From contig DAOVAE010000106.1 in assembly GCA_030671225.1 (NCBI GenBank), forward strand, positions 1 to 5,012: DNA of 5,012 nucleotides. Direction: 5' to 3'. This DNA comes from Desulfobacteraceae bacterium (GTDB lineage: Bacteria; Desulfobacterota; Desulfobacteria; Desulfobacterales; UBA11574). Shown in pieces: positions 1-5,012 of the stretch. Each line of letters begins with the position of its first letter. The stretch's first letter is position 1. A model generated the notes under the pieces. The model was given only the letters and a program-made list of their open reading frames with translations. It ran no database searches and had not been told where the DNA came from. Made by a program: the position numbers and the translations under genes.

Positions 1-107
1 CTTTATAATTCCATATAATTAGAGCTTTCTTTGTTCAATCGTCCGAACATTGAAATGCGGAATATTTGTCAAATTATTGACGCTTGGCGGGTCAAATATG
101 AACATAG
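1..107. other. AT-rich leader upstream of oleC, no gene recognised
   Basis: No convincing gene is visible here. All three forward frames contain stops, and the oleC frame is closed by TAG at 105-107. One frame is open from 19 to a TGA at 109-111, which overlaps the GTG at 108 (GTGA), but it offers only an 18-codon peptide from the ATG at 55. Two TATAAT strings (4-9 and 14-19) could be -10 boxes with -35 elements outside the window. TTGTCA (66-71) and TTGACG (77-82) have no well-spaced -10 partner. Whether oleC has its own promoter or is read from upstream genes cannot be decided from this stretch. Confidence 0.3.
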
Positions 108-1970
108 GTGAATGAGGTGACGGCTGATGATTTAACCGAAATCGAAGCTCAGATTATTACCTTTTTGTGTGATTGGCATCATGACGATAAAGCATCTTTA
201 CATCAGTTGATAGGTATTGTATCTTACATTTTGAAAACGACAGTAAACATAGGCGACGATCTGCTCTTAGCCGAAAAAAGGCATGGACACGAACAGATGT
301 GCCCAAGCAATCAGAAAAAAGAAAGTTATACCGTAAACGTTTCATCCTATCTAAAAAGGACGGCCGAAATACAGCCGTACAAAAGAGCGGTCGTTTATCC
401 CGCAGGCCGTGATAATTACGGCCGGGTTGCATATTCTCACCTTACTTTTCTGCAACTCGATCGGGAATCCGACTGTCTGGCTCACGGGCTTGAAAAAGCC
501 GGCATCAATCGCGGTATCCGGACCATTTTAATGGTGAAGCCAAGCCTGGAATTTTTTATTATCATATTTGCACTTTTCAAAACCGGCGCAGTCCCGGTGA
601 TAGTGGACCCAGGAATGGGAATCCGCCGTATGGTCGACTGTTTTAAAGAAGGCAGGCCCTATGCGTTTATCGGTATCCCTGCTGCACATGTGCTTCGAAC
701 CCTTTATCCAAAATTTTTCAATACCGTAAGCACATGGATAACAGTCGGCCGGCGCTGGATCTGGAAAGGTTTTACACTAAACCAGATCCGTCAGGTTCCC
801 TGGAAACCCTATGCTGCGGCAAAAACCCATCGGGATGATACAGCCGCCATCCTTTTTACCACCGGCAGTACAGGACCGGCCAAAGGTGTCGTTTACACTC
901 ATGAAAATTTTGATGCCCAGCTCCGGCATATAAAATCCCATCTGGGTATTTCCGCAGATGAAATAGATCTTTCCACATTTCCGCTATTTGCTCTTTTTTG
1001 GCCGGCTCTGGGGATAACGTCAGTTATACCGGATATGGATCCCACAAAACCTGCTCGCGTAAATCCGAAAAAAATCATCGAGGCCATTTTAAACCAGGGA
1101 GTTACAAGCATGTTTGCTTCACCCGCCCTGCTGAATCGCGTTGGTAAATACGGCAAACAAAAAGGAATAAAGCTGCCGTCTTTGAAAAGGGTCATTTCAG
1201 CCGGAGCCCCGGTATCAGCATCTGTTATTGAACAGTTTGCCTCCATGCTGTGTAAAGATGCTGAAATTCATACACCGTACGGTGCCACTGAAGCGGTGCC
1301 TGTCATATCCATCTCAAGCAATGAAATCTTGTCTGAAACCAGAAGATTAAGCAAGCAGGGCTATGGTATCTGCATAGGACGTCCCATTAACGACTTGGAA
1401 ATTCGCATTATTAAAATCAGCGACGATCCCATCAACAAGTGGTCGAACGACCTTGTAGTTGAAGACTGTGAAATTGGTGAGATAACGGTTAAAGGGGATT
1501 TGGTAACCCGGCAGTACTTTGAAAGACCTTCGGCAGATGCACTTGCCAAGATCAAAGACGACGATACAGTATGGCACAGGATGGGTGATCTCGGATGGAT
1601 CGATTCAAAGGGCAGGATCTGGTTCTGCGGCCGCAAAAGCCATCGTGTTACCACTAAAAACCGAATTCTTTTTACCATCCCCTGCGAGGCAATCTTCAAC
1701 AATCATTCCAAGGTGTTTCGGAGTGCCCTTGTGGGGATAGGCTCTCCGCCCGATCAAAAACCGGTCATCTGTATCGAACTGGAACATGGAAAAAAGGAGT
1801 ATAAAAAAAAGAAAATTAAAAAAGAACTTTTTGAACTTGCGCAGCAAAATGAATTAACAAAGAGCATTAAAACCATTTTGTTTCACAATTCTTTTCCGGT
1901 AGACATCCGCCACAACTCAAAGATCTTCCGTGAAAAACTGGCGGTATGGGCTGAAAAGAAATTAAATTAA
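108..1970 (+). CDS. oleC: OleC, ATP-dependent beta-lactone synthetase (ANL superfamily) with N-terminal extension
   Basis: Acyl-AMP-forming ligase family enzyme of olefin biosynthesis. OleC uses ATP to convert the 2-alkyl-3-hydroxy acid made by OleD into a cis-beta-lactone, which OleB decarboxylates to a long-chain olefin. Counting from GTG 108, the sequence shows the A3 P-loop TTGSTGPAKG (251-260), the OleC-typical block FPLFALFWPALG with IPDMDP (291-312), A5 YGATE (391-395), A7 MGDLG (492-496, D494), A8 GRKSHRV (508-514), and the C-terminal OleC signature FPVDIRHNSK with the A10 lysine K605. The start is uncertain. GTG 108 opens the frame just after a TAG. GTG 117 has the better Shine-Dalgarno (AGGTGA, 106-111, 5 nt away). 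ATG 297 would give 557 residues, the usual family length, but has little SD. Codons 108-296 have a coding-like purine bias in position 1, so a translated extension is possible. The stop overlaps the oleD ATG by one base (TAATG). The family assignment is strong; the start is not. Confidence 0.93.
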   Translation: MNEVTADDLTEIEAQIITFLCDWHHDDKASLHQLIGIVSYILKTTVNIGDDLLLAEKRHGHEQMCPSNQKKESYTVNVSSYLKRTAEIQPYKRAVVYPAGRDNYGRVAYSHLTFLQLDRESDCLAHGLEKAGINRGIRTILMVKPSLEFFIIIFALFKTGAVPVIVDPGMGIRRMVDCFKEGRPYAFIGIPAAHVLRTLYPKFFNTVSTWITVGRRWIWKGFTLNQIRQVPWKPYAAAKTHRDDTAAILFTTGSTGPAKGVVYTHENFDAQLRHIKSHLGISADEIDLSTFPLFALFWPALGITSVIPDMDPTKPARVNPKKIIEAILNQGVTSMFASPALLNRVGKYGKQKGIKLPSLKRVISAGAPVSASVIEQFASMLCKDAEIHTPYGATEAVPVISISSNEILSETRRLSKQGYGICIGRPINDLEIRIIKISDDPINKWSNDLVVEDCEIGEITVKGDLVTRQYFERPSADALAKIKDDDTVWHRMGDLGWIDSKGRIWFCGRKSHRVTTKNRILFTIPCEAIFNNHSKVFRSALVGIGSPPDQKPVICIELEHGKKEYKKKKIKKELFELAQQNELTKSIKTILFHNSFPVDIRHNSKIFREKLAVWAEKKLN

Positions 1971-2989
1971 TGAAAAATGGTAACTTCATGAAAGCAAAGG
2001 CCCCCTCTAAAGTTCTGGTCACAGGGGGTGGAGGTTTCCTGGGCGAAGCAATCGTTAAACTGCTTGTGGAAAGGGGCGATGACGTCCGCAGCTTTTCCCG
2101 CAACTTATACCCTGAGCTTGCATCCATGGGTGTTAAACAGATTCAGGGCGATATCAGCGATAAAGCTGCGATTGAACAAGCATGCGAGGGTGTATCTTTA
2201 GTCTTTCACGTGGCAGCCAAACCAGGCGTTTGGGGAGATTATTCCGACTATTACAGAACCAATGTAACCGGCACCCAAAACGTTATTGCCGGCTGTAAAA
2301 AGCATAATGTTCCAAGGCTGATTTATACAAGTTCGCCCAGTGTTGTATTTAACGGTACAGACATGGAGGGTGTTAATGAATCTGTTCCTTATCCGGCAAC
2401 GTATCATGCTCATTACCCGCGAACTAAGGCAATTGCAGAACAGGATGTAGTCAAATCCGCCACCGAGGGGTTAATGACAATTATTTTGAGGCCTCATTTG
2501 ATATGGGGCCCACGGGATAAACATTTTGTTCCAAGGATTGTCGCAAGAGCTAAACGCCTAATAAAAGTTGGTAACGGTAAAAACCTTGTAGACACGATTT
2601 ACATAGACAATGCTGCTGATGCCCATATTCTTGCTGCGGATAAATTGGAAAAGAACCATAAACTTTCCGGTAATATTTATTTCATCAGCCAGGGCGATCC
2701 TGTTCCTTTATGGGATATGATAAACGATATTTTAAAGGCGGCAGGATTCGCTCCTGTCAGGCGTTCAATGCCCCGCAGGATGGCATGGCTGATCGGAGTT
2801 ATGTTCGAATTCGCTTACAGAACTTTTAATATTAGCGGAGAGCCCCAGATGACTCGTTTTCTGGCAGATGAACTTGCAAAAGCCCACTGGTTCGATATCA
2901 ACGCCGCCAGAAAAGACCTGGGATATGCCCCACAGGTCTCAATAAAAGAAGGTTTTGGCCGCCTTGAAAGCTGGCTTCAGAACAGATAG
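1970..2989 (+). CDS. oleD: OleD, NAD(P)H-dependent 2-alkyl-3-ketoalkanoate reductase (extended SDR)
   Basis: Reduces the 2-alkyl-3-keto acid produced by OleA to the 2-alkyl-3-hydroxy acid that OleC lactonises; in studied bacteria it assembles with OleB and OleC in the cytoplasm. The 339-residue length fits extended SDRs. The Rossmann glycine motif TGGGGFLG is at 18-25. An Arg (R44) follows beta-2, as expected for NADPH preference, and D61 of GDISD sits at the adenine. The serines of YTSSPSVVF (119-127) precede the catalytic Y149-x3-K153 (YPRTK). The blocks RPHLIWGPRD (174-183), VDTIYIDNAADAH (207-219) and the C-terminal GEPQMTRFLA resemble known OleD proteins closely. ATG 1970 overlaps the oleC stop, implying translational coupling. 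A second in-frame ATG at 1988 (M7) would also leave the Rossmann motif intact, and neither has a strong SD. HpnA-type sugar epimerases are the nearest alternative, but the oleC neighbour and the motifs favour OleD. Confidence 0.93.
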   Translation: MKNGNFMKAKAPSKVLVTGGGGFLGEAIVKLLVERGDDVRSFSRNLYPELASMGVKQIQGDISDKAAIEQACEGVSLVFHVAAKPGVWGDYSDYYRTNVTGTQNVIAGCKKHNVPRLIYTSSPSVVFNGTDMEGVNESVPYPATYHAHYPRTKAIAEQDVVKSATEGLMTIILRPHLIWGPRDKHFVPRIVARAKRLIKVGNGKNLVDTIYIDNAADAHILAADKLEKNHKLSGNIYFISQGDPVPLWDMINDILKAAGFAPVRRSMPRRMAWLIGVMFEFAYRTFNISGEPQMTRFLADELAKAHWFDINAARKDLGYAPQVSIKEGFGRLESWLQNR

Positions 2990-3030
2990 TTAGTGCTAAA
3001 ATTTGATTCTGGTTTGTCCAGGCAATGCAA

Positions 3031-3071
3031 ACAAAAAAAGGCATCTCATCTTGTTCCAATGAGATGCCTTT
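3031..3071 (-). terminator. Rho-independent terminator of the cold-shock gene
   Basis: A perfect 13-bp inverted repeat (AAAGGCATCTCAT at 3037-3049 with its complement at 3059-3071) encloses a 9-nt loop. On the minus strand the stem is followed by a run of Ts (the A-tract 3033-3039), which is the canonical form for the csp transcript ending just before it. On the plus strand the stem ends in only TTT before GATAAC, so it could stop oleCD transcripts less efficiently. It sits in the 103-bp gap between the convergent oleD and csp stop codons. Confidence 0.9.
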
Positions 3072-3092
3072 GATAACATGATCTTCAGGAAA

Positions 3093-3293
3093 CTAAGCTT
3101 TTTGAACGTTTTTTGCAGCCGGTCCGCGGTCGCTCTCTTCCACGTCAAAAGTAACCCGTTCTCCTTCAGCCAGGGTTTTGAACCCATCCATGGCGATGGA
3201 AGAGTAGTGAACAAAAATGTCAGTACCGTCTTCCTGCTCAATAAATCCAAATCCCTTTTTGTCACTAAACCACTTTACGATCCCGTTTGCCAT
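3093..3293 (-). CDS. csp: Cold-shock protein, CspA family (single CSD domain)
   Basis: A 66-residue single-stranded nucleic-acid-binding OB-fold protein, the usual length of bacterial Csp proteins; members act as RNA chaperones or antiterminators in the cytoplasm. The protein begins MANGIVKWF, then RNP1 KGFGFI (13-18) and RNP2 DIFVHYSSI (25-33), with the conserved aromatic residues W8, F15, F17, F27 and H29. It ends with the family-typical [10 protein letters not shown]. The start at 3293 is fixed by the domain boundary and by an excellent Shine-Dalgarno 7 nt upstream. The open frame continues 27 codons further to 3374, but that part lies in the probable 5' leader and matches nothing in Csp proteins. 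The gene appears monocistronic, with its own promoter and terminator. Paralogues differ in whether they are cold-induced, so the exact role is not known. Confidence 0.97.
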   Translation of the reverse strand: MANGIVKWFSDKKGFGFIEQEDGTDIFVHYSSIAMDGFKTLAEGERVTFDVEESDRGPAAKNVQKA

Positions 3294-3411
3294 AATTCTG
3301 ACCTCCTTTTCAATACTCTCAATTGTAGTCCCAAGCTTCAGGTCGTCACGCCGGCAAAGGGAAAGATCCTTCAAAGCGAAATCGACCCGTAAAAAAGCAC
3401 CTGGCCTTTAT
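3294..3411 (-). promoter_or_regulatory. Long 5' leader of csp, possibly structured
   Basis: Between the inferred transcription start (near 3411) and the ATG lie about 110-118 nt, comparable in kind to the long leaders of cspA-type mRNAs that control cold-induced translation. On the minus strand, CGGGTCG (3389-3383) can pair with CGACCTG (3345-3339), a 7-bp stem with one G-U. GACCT within the second segment (3344-3340) can instead pair with AGGTC of the Shine-Dalgarno (3304-3300). These pairings exclude each other. The leader assignment depends on the promoter call, and the switch is inference. Confidence 0.5.
3301..3308 (-). promoter_or_regulatory. Strong ribosome binding site of csp
   Basis: On the minus strand the sequence reads AAGGAGGT, a near-complete match to the 16S rRNA tail, ending 7 nt before the ATG at 3293. 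It decides the start codon against the longer open frame that reaches 3374. Confidence 0.9.
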
Positions 3412-3417
3412 ATAATA

Positions 3418-3448
3418 CTTATACATCAATAAAATGTCTTCATGTCAA
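3418..3448 (-). promoter_or_regulatory. Sigma70-type promoter of csp
   Basis: On the minus strand a perfect -35 TTGACA (3448-3443) is followed either by TGTATA (3425-3420) at 17 bp, preceded by an extended -10 TG, or by TATAAG (3423-3418) at 19 bp. A second TTGACA lies 19 bp further upstream (3467-3462) without a good -10 at standard spacing. The position gives a leader of about 110 nt for csp. No transcription data are available. Confidence 0.6.
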
Positions 3449-3529
3449 ACGCCAATACAAATGTCAAGGCAAAAAAGTTGCAGAAACAATCCGACTCATA
3501 TTTTTAAATTCACTTTTATAAGACTGGGT

Positions 3530-4306
3530 TCAAAGCGGCCTATCGGTTGTTTCTTTTTGATCGTATTCCAGCCGGCGCGGATGTTGATTGTTTTGATCAT
3601 ATTCAAGCTGCAGGCGATGTTTATCTATTTCAACCTGGCTATCTATGGTCTTTTTTGCCAGAAGATACCTCAAATAGATTATCCATATGATCAGACCCAA
3701 AAAAACAATACTAAAAGATAAAAAGATCCATTTGTATCGGGCTATAGTTTCAACACCAAGCCTCCCGACATGAACGATCAGATTGGGTACAACCCAGTAA
3801 GAAAAGACTGCAAGTAATACAAGGAAACCTATGATAAAAATGTTGAAACGGCTGACTGAAGCGATGACTTTTTCAAAACGGTATTCATATCCGTTTTTTT
3901 TCATATCATTTTCACGTGGATTCTGTTCTTTATAAAAAAGGGACAGATATGCCCGAACAGCAAAAGCAAATAAAAGAATGGCGCCAACCGGGAGACCAAC
4001 GGCCGCCACGAACCAGGCTCTGAAGGGAAAAGGGAGGTCTTTGGTTATAAGCTTAACTTGGTATTGGTCAAACGGGCCAAAGGTTTTTTCAAAATAATAT
4101 TTGTTGAAATCACTAAGATTGTTACCGTCTGTTTCATGTATGACGTTCCCTTTGGCATTAATTATTTGAAGCCATGATTTCCGACCGGATTTCATGGCTG
4201 CAAGCGCAAAAATTTCAAGTTCCAACAGAAAAAGAACTACTGCAATAACGATCAACAACGTCCTGTTTTCTCTTATTAAAGCTGTAATCTTGTTTTCTTT
4301 TGACAT
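3530..4306 (-). CDS. Putative four-helix inner-membrane protein of unknown function
   Basis: I do not recognise this 258-residue protein. Hydrophobicity suggests four membrane helices: about 17-38, 97-120, 155-176 and 192-214. By the positive-inside rule the N-terminus (MSKENK..RENR), the Lys/Arg-rich loop 121-152 and the tail are cytoplasmic. The segment 39-95 would then be a periplasmic loop of about 57 residues (INAKGNVIHETDG...). A single-helix-anchored extracytoplasmic loop followed by more helices loosely recalls small sensor or signalling membrane proteins, but no catalytic motif is visible. The polar tail (215-258) contains LEYDQ twice, 12 residues apart (234-238 and 246-250), mirrored by an imperfect DNA repeat (3593-3607 and 3557-3571). 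ATG 4306 has a weak SD. It lies between csp and the cytochrome gene on the same strand, but 226 bp separate it from the cytochrome gene, so an operon is doubtful. Confidence 0.8.
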   Translation of the reverse strand: MSKENKITALIRENRTLLIVIAVVLFLLELEIFALAAMKSGRKSWLQIINAKGNVIHETDGNNLSDFNKYYFEKTFGPFDQYQVKLITKDLPFPFRAWFVAAVGLPVGAILLFAFAVRAYLSLFYKEQNPRENDMKKNGYEYRFEKVIASVSRFNIFIIGFLVLLAVFSYWVVPNLIVHVGRLGVETIARYKWIFLSFSIVFLGLIIWIIYLRYLLAKKTIDSQVEIDKHRLQLEYDQNNQHPRRLEYDQKETTDRPL

Positions 4307-4464
4307 CTTAGTGCGCTAATGTGTATGTTCTATGATGTATCGTGATAGCGGATCTATCCCGGATCTCTTGGAACGGAGGCCCCAAGAAGTAACTTTAGTT
4401 TGAAGTGAGCTAGAGTGAACTAAAATCAAGAAGTGTGTTTTTATAAATTTGGGCATTTCAAGTT
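4307..4464. other. Spacer upstream of the membrane-protein gene
   Basis: Noncoding stretch between the palindrome and the membrane-protein start. I find no good sigma70 or sigma54 promoter for the minus-strand gene. It includes GGATCT twice (4350-4355 and 4361-4366) and the small tandem repeat at 4404-4423. No RNA gene is recognisable. Confidence 0.35.
4404..4423. repeat. Two-copy 10-nt tandem repeat, AGTGARCTAR
   Basis: AGTGAGCTAG (4404-4413) is followed directly by AGTGAACTAA (4414-4423). The unit is flanked by a 7-bp inverted repeat, TTTAGTT (4394-4400) and AACTAAA (4418-4424). It may be a decayed or minimal member of a short-period intergenic repeat; with only two copies this is tentative. 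Confidence 0.4.
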
Positions 4465-4509
4465 GATGGTTTCATAAAAAGTCGCTTCTATACTTTTTAT
4501 GAAACCATC
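4465..4509. repeat. Perfect 18-bp inverted repeat, REP/MITE-like palindrome
   Basis: GATGGTTTCATAAAAAGT (4465-4482) and its exact reverse complement (4492-4509) enclose a 9-nt spacer, CGCTTCTAT. The arms are AT-rich and end in GATGG/CCATC. No T-tract follows either arm, so it is not a textbook terminator, though it lies 24 bp past the stop of the cytochrome gene and would form a stable hairpin in that transcript. Its shape fits a dispersed extragenic palindrome. Genome-wide copy number cannot be seen here. Confidence 0.8.
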
Positions 4510-4532
4510 GTTACAATTATAGAGAGACAAAA

Positions 4533-5012
4533 TTATTCTTTGGGGTGACACTCAACACAACCGGTTGGACCGCTGTTGGGAAGTTTTTCCTTTAAAACCT
4601 GGTACGACATTTCCATTTTTTTGCGCTTGACTTTGATGTCTTTGTGACACCCGACACACTTTTTATGATAGGCATACTTGTAATATTTGATGCCGGTTTC
4701 CGTATAAACCAGGTATTTTGTTGGCGTTTTCGGTGATTTGAGTACATCATGGCAATCTGTTGTCGTACACGTAGGGATAGGGGTTTTTCCTTCCCATTTG
4801 TGATGGCACGTTTTGCAATCAAAAGCAAAATGTAAAGAATGCTCAAATTCAACCGAAGACCTCTTCTGCTCGACCGACTCATCCGGCTCGAGCACAATGA
4901 CACCCATCGGAACACTCATATCCTCTATCTTCTGTTCATCCTTCTGTTCATCAGCATCCGTATCTTGTCCGGTTGCCTCCAATGAGATCCCAAGAACAAA
5001 AACCATCATCAA
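4533..5012 (-). CDS. Periplasmic tetraheme cytochrome c3-like protein (class III), 5' end outside the window
   Basis: Low-potential multiheme electron carrier of the cytochrome c3/c7 family, which in sulfate reducers shuttles electrons in the periplasm between hydrogenases or formate dehydrogenases and membrane complexes. Four covalent heme sites are visible (numbering from the window edge): CKTCH (66-70), CTTTDCH (82-88, the CX4CH form), CVGCH (119-123) and CVECH (152-156). All four distal ligands expected for bis-His c3 are present: H58 and H61 in the FEHSLH motif, H71 next to the first site, and H116. The first residues (VFVLGIS) look like the hydrophobic core of a Sec signal peptide whose charged start is cut off by the window, so the true start lies beyond 5012. 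The presumed mature N-terminus is acidic and longer than in classical c3, with DEQK repeated twice, encoded by a perfect 12-bp tandem repeat (4929-4952). The chain ends shortly after the last heme, as in c3. Confidence 0.9.
   Translation of the reverse strand: MMMVFVLGISLEATGQDTDADEQKDEQKIEDMSVPMGVIVLEPDESVEQKRSSVEFEHSLHFAFDCKTCHHKWEGKTPIPTCTTTDCHDVLKSPKTPTKYLVYTETGIKYYKYAYHKKCVGCHKDIKVKRKKMEMSYQVLKEKLPNSGPTGCVECHPKE
4929..4952. repeat. 12-bp perfect tandem repeat inside the cytochrome gene
   Basis: CTTCTGTTCATC occurs twice head to tail. On the minus strand it encodes DEQK-DEQK in the acidic linker before the heme domain. Twelve bases keep the frame, so copy-number change would lengthen or shorten the linker without breaking the protein. 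Confidence 0.85.

Noticed and set aside
899..1246. Antisense open frame inside oleC (115 codons), and similar ones at 157-432, 1361-1702 and 1605-1847
   Set aside because: All are shadows of the OleC coding sequence, with no ribosome binding site and no recognisable domain.
1797..1830. Possible frameshift or programmed slippage site at the 8-A run in oleC (1803-1810)
   Set aside because: The reading frame continues without interruption into the conserved C-terminal FPVDIRHNSK block, so no shift is needed. The Lys-rich stretch is simply a linker.
1970..2989. Hopanoid-associated sugar epimerase (HpnA) or generic UDP-sugar epimerase
   Set aside because: The SDR core would fit, but the YPEL, RPHLIWGPRD and GEPQMTRFLA blocks and the overlap with oleC point to OleD.
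3294..3374. 27-codon N-terminal extension of the cold-shock protein frame
   Set aside because: The CSD domain begins exactly at the ATG at 3293, which has an ideal Shine-Dalgarno. The extension lies in the probable 5' leader and resembles no Csp sequence.
3078..3721. Plus-strand open frames opposite csp and the membrane-protein gene
   Set aside because: They lie antisense to a certain gene (csp) or to the four-helix protein, lack start signals, and run through the csp promoter region.
4592..4915. Open frame of 107 codons overlapping the cytochrome gene on the same strand
   Set aside because: It lies in another frame of a gene with four clear heme sites. Its composition is low in structure, and it has no independent start signal.
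1..5012. CRISPR array, tRNA/rRNA genes, transposase or toxin-antitoxin pair
   Set aside because: No regularly spaced repeats, cloverleaf-like segments, transposase motifs or paired small genes were seen. The only repeats are the short ones listed.

Overview
The window is about 43% GC by eye and looks like a piece of the chromosome of an anaerobic Desulfobacterota-type bacterium (sulfate-reducer-like). This rests mainly on a periplasmic cytochrome c3-type tetraheme protein at the right edge and on the style of the intergenic repeats. The assignment is inference; no rRNA or other phylogenetic marker is present.

Left part (1-2989, + strand): two overlapping genes for long-chain olefin (head-to-head hydrocarbon) biosynthesis. 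They are oleC (ATP-dependent beta-lactone synthetase of the ANL superfamily) and oleD (2-alkyl-3-ketoalkanoate reductase, an extended SDR). OleA (condensing enzyme) and OleB (beta-lactone decarboxylase) are not in the window. If the pathway is complete, they must lie elsewhere, most simply upstream of base 1. OleD reduces the beta-keto acid made by OleA, OleC closes the beta-lactone, and OleB would release CO2 to give the cis-olefin. The oleC frame carries an unusual extension of about 63 codons before the normal start of the family.

Middle (2990-3450, - strand): a perfect 13-bp stem with a U-tract on the minus strand separates oleD from a convergent cold-shock protein gene. That gene has a near-ideal Shine-Dalgarno, a 5' leader of roughly 110 nt and a sigma70-like promoter, the usual architecture of a cold-induced csp gene.

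Right part (3530-5012, - strand): an unrecognised four-helix inner-membrane protein, then a spacer of 226 bp. The spacer holds an 18-bp perfect inverted repeat and a small 10-nt tandem repeat, both probably dispersed intergenic elements. Last comes the 3' portion of a tetraheme cytochrome c3-like gene whose extreme N-terminus lies past the window edge.

Nothing here is clearly a new defence or mobile system. The points most worth a second look are the oleC N-terminal extension, the possible structural switch in the csp leader, the long palindrome at 4465-4509, and the membrane protein of unknown function.
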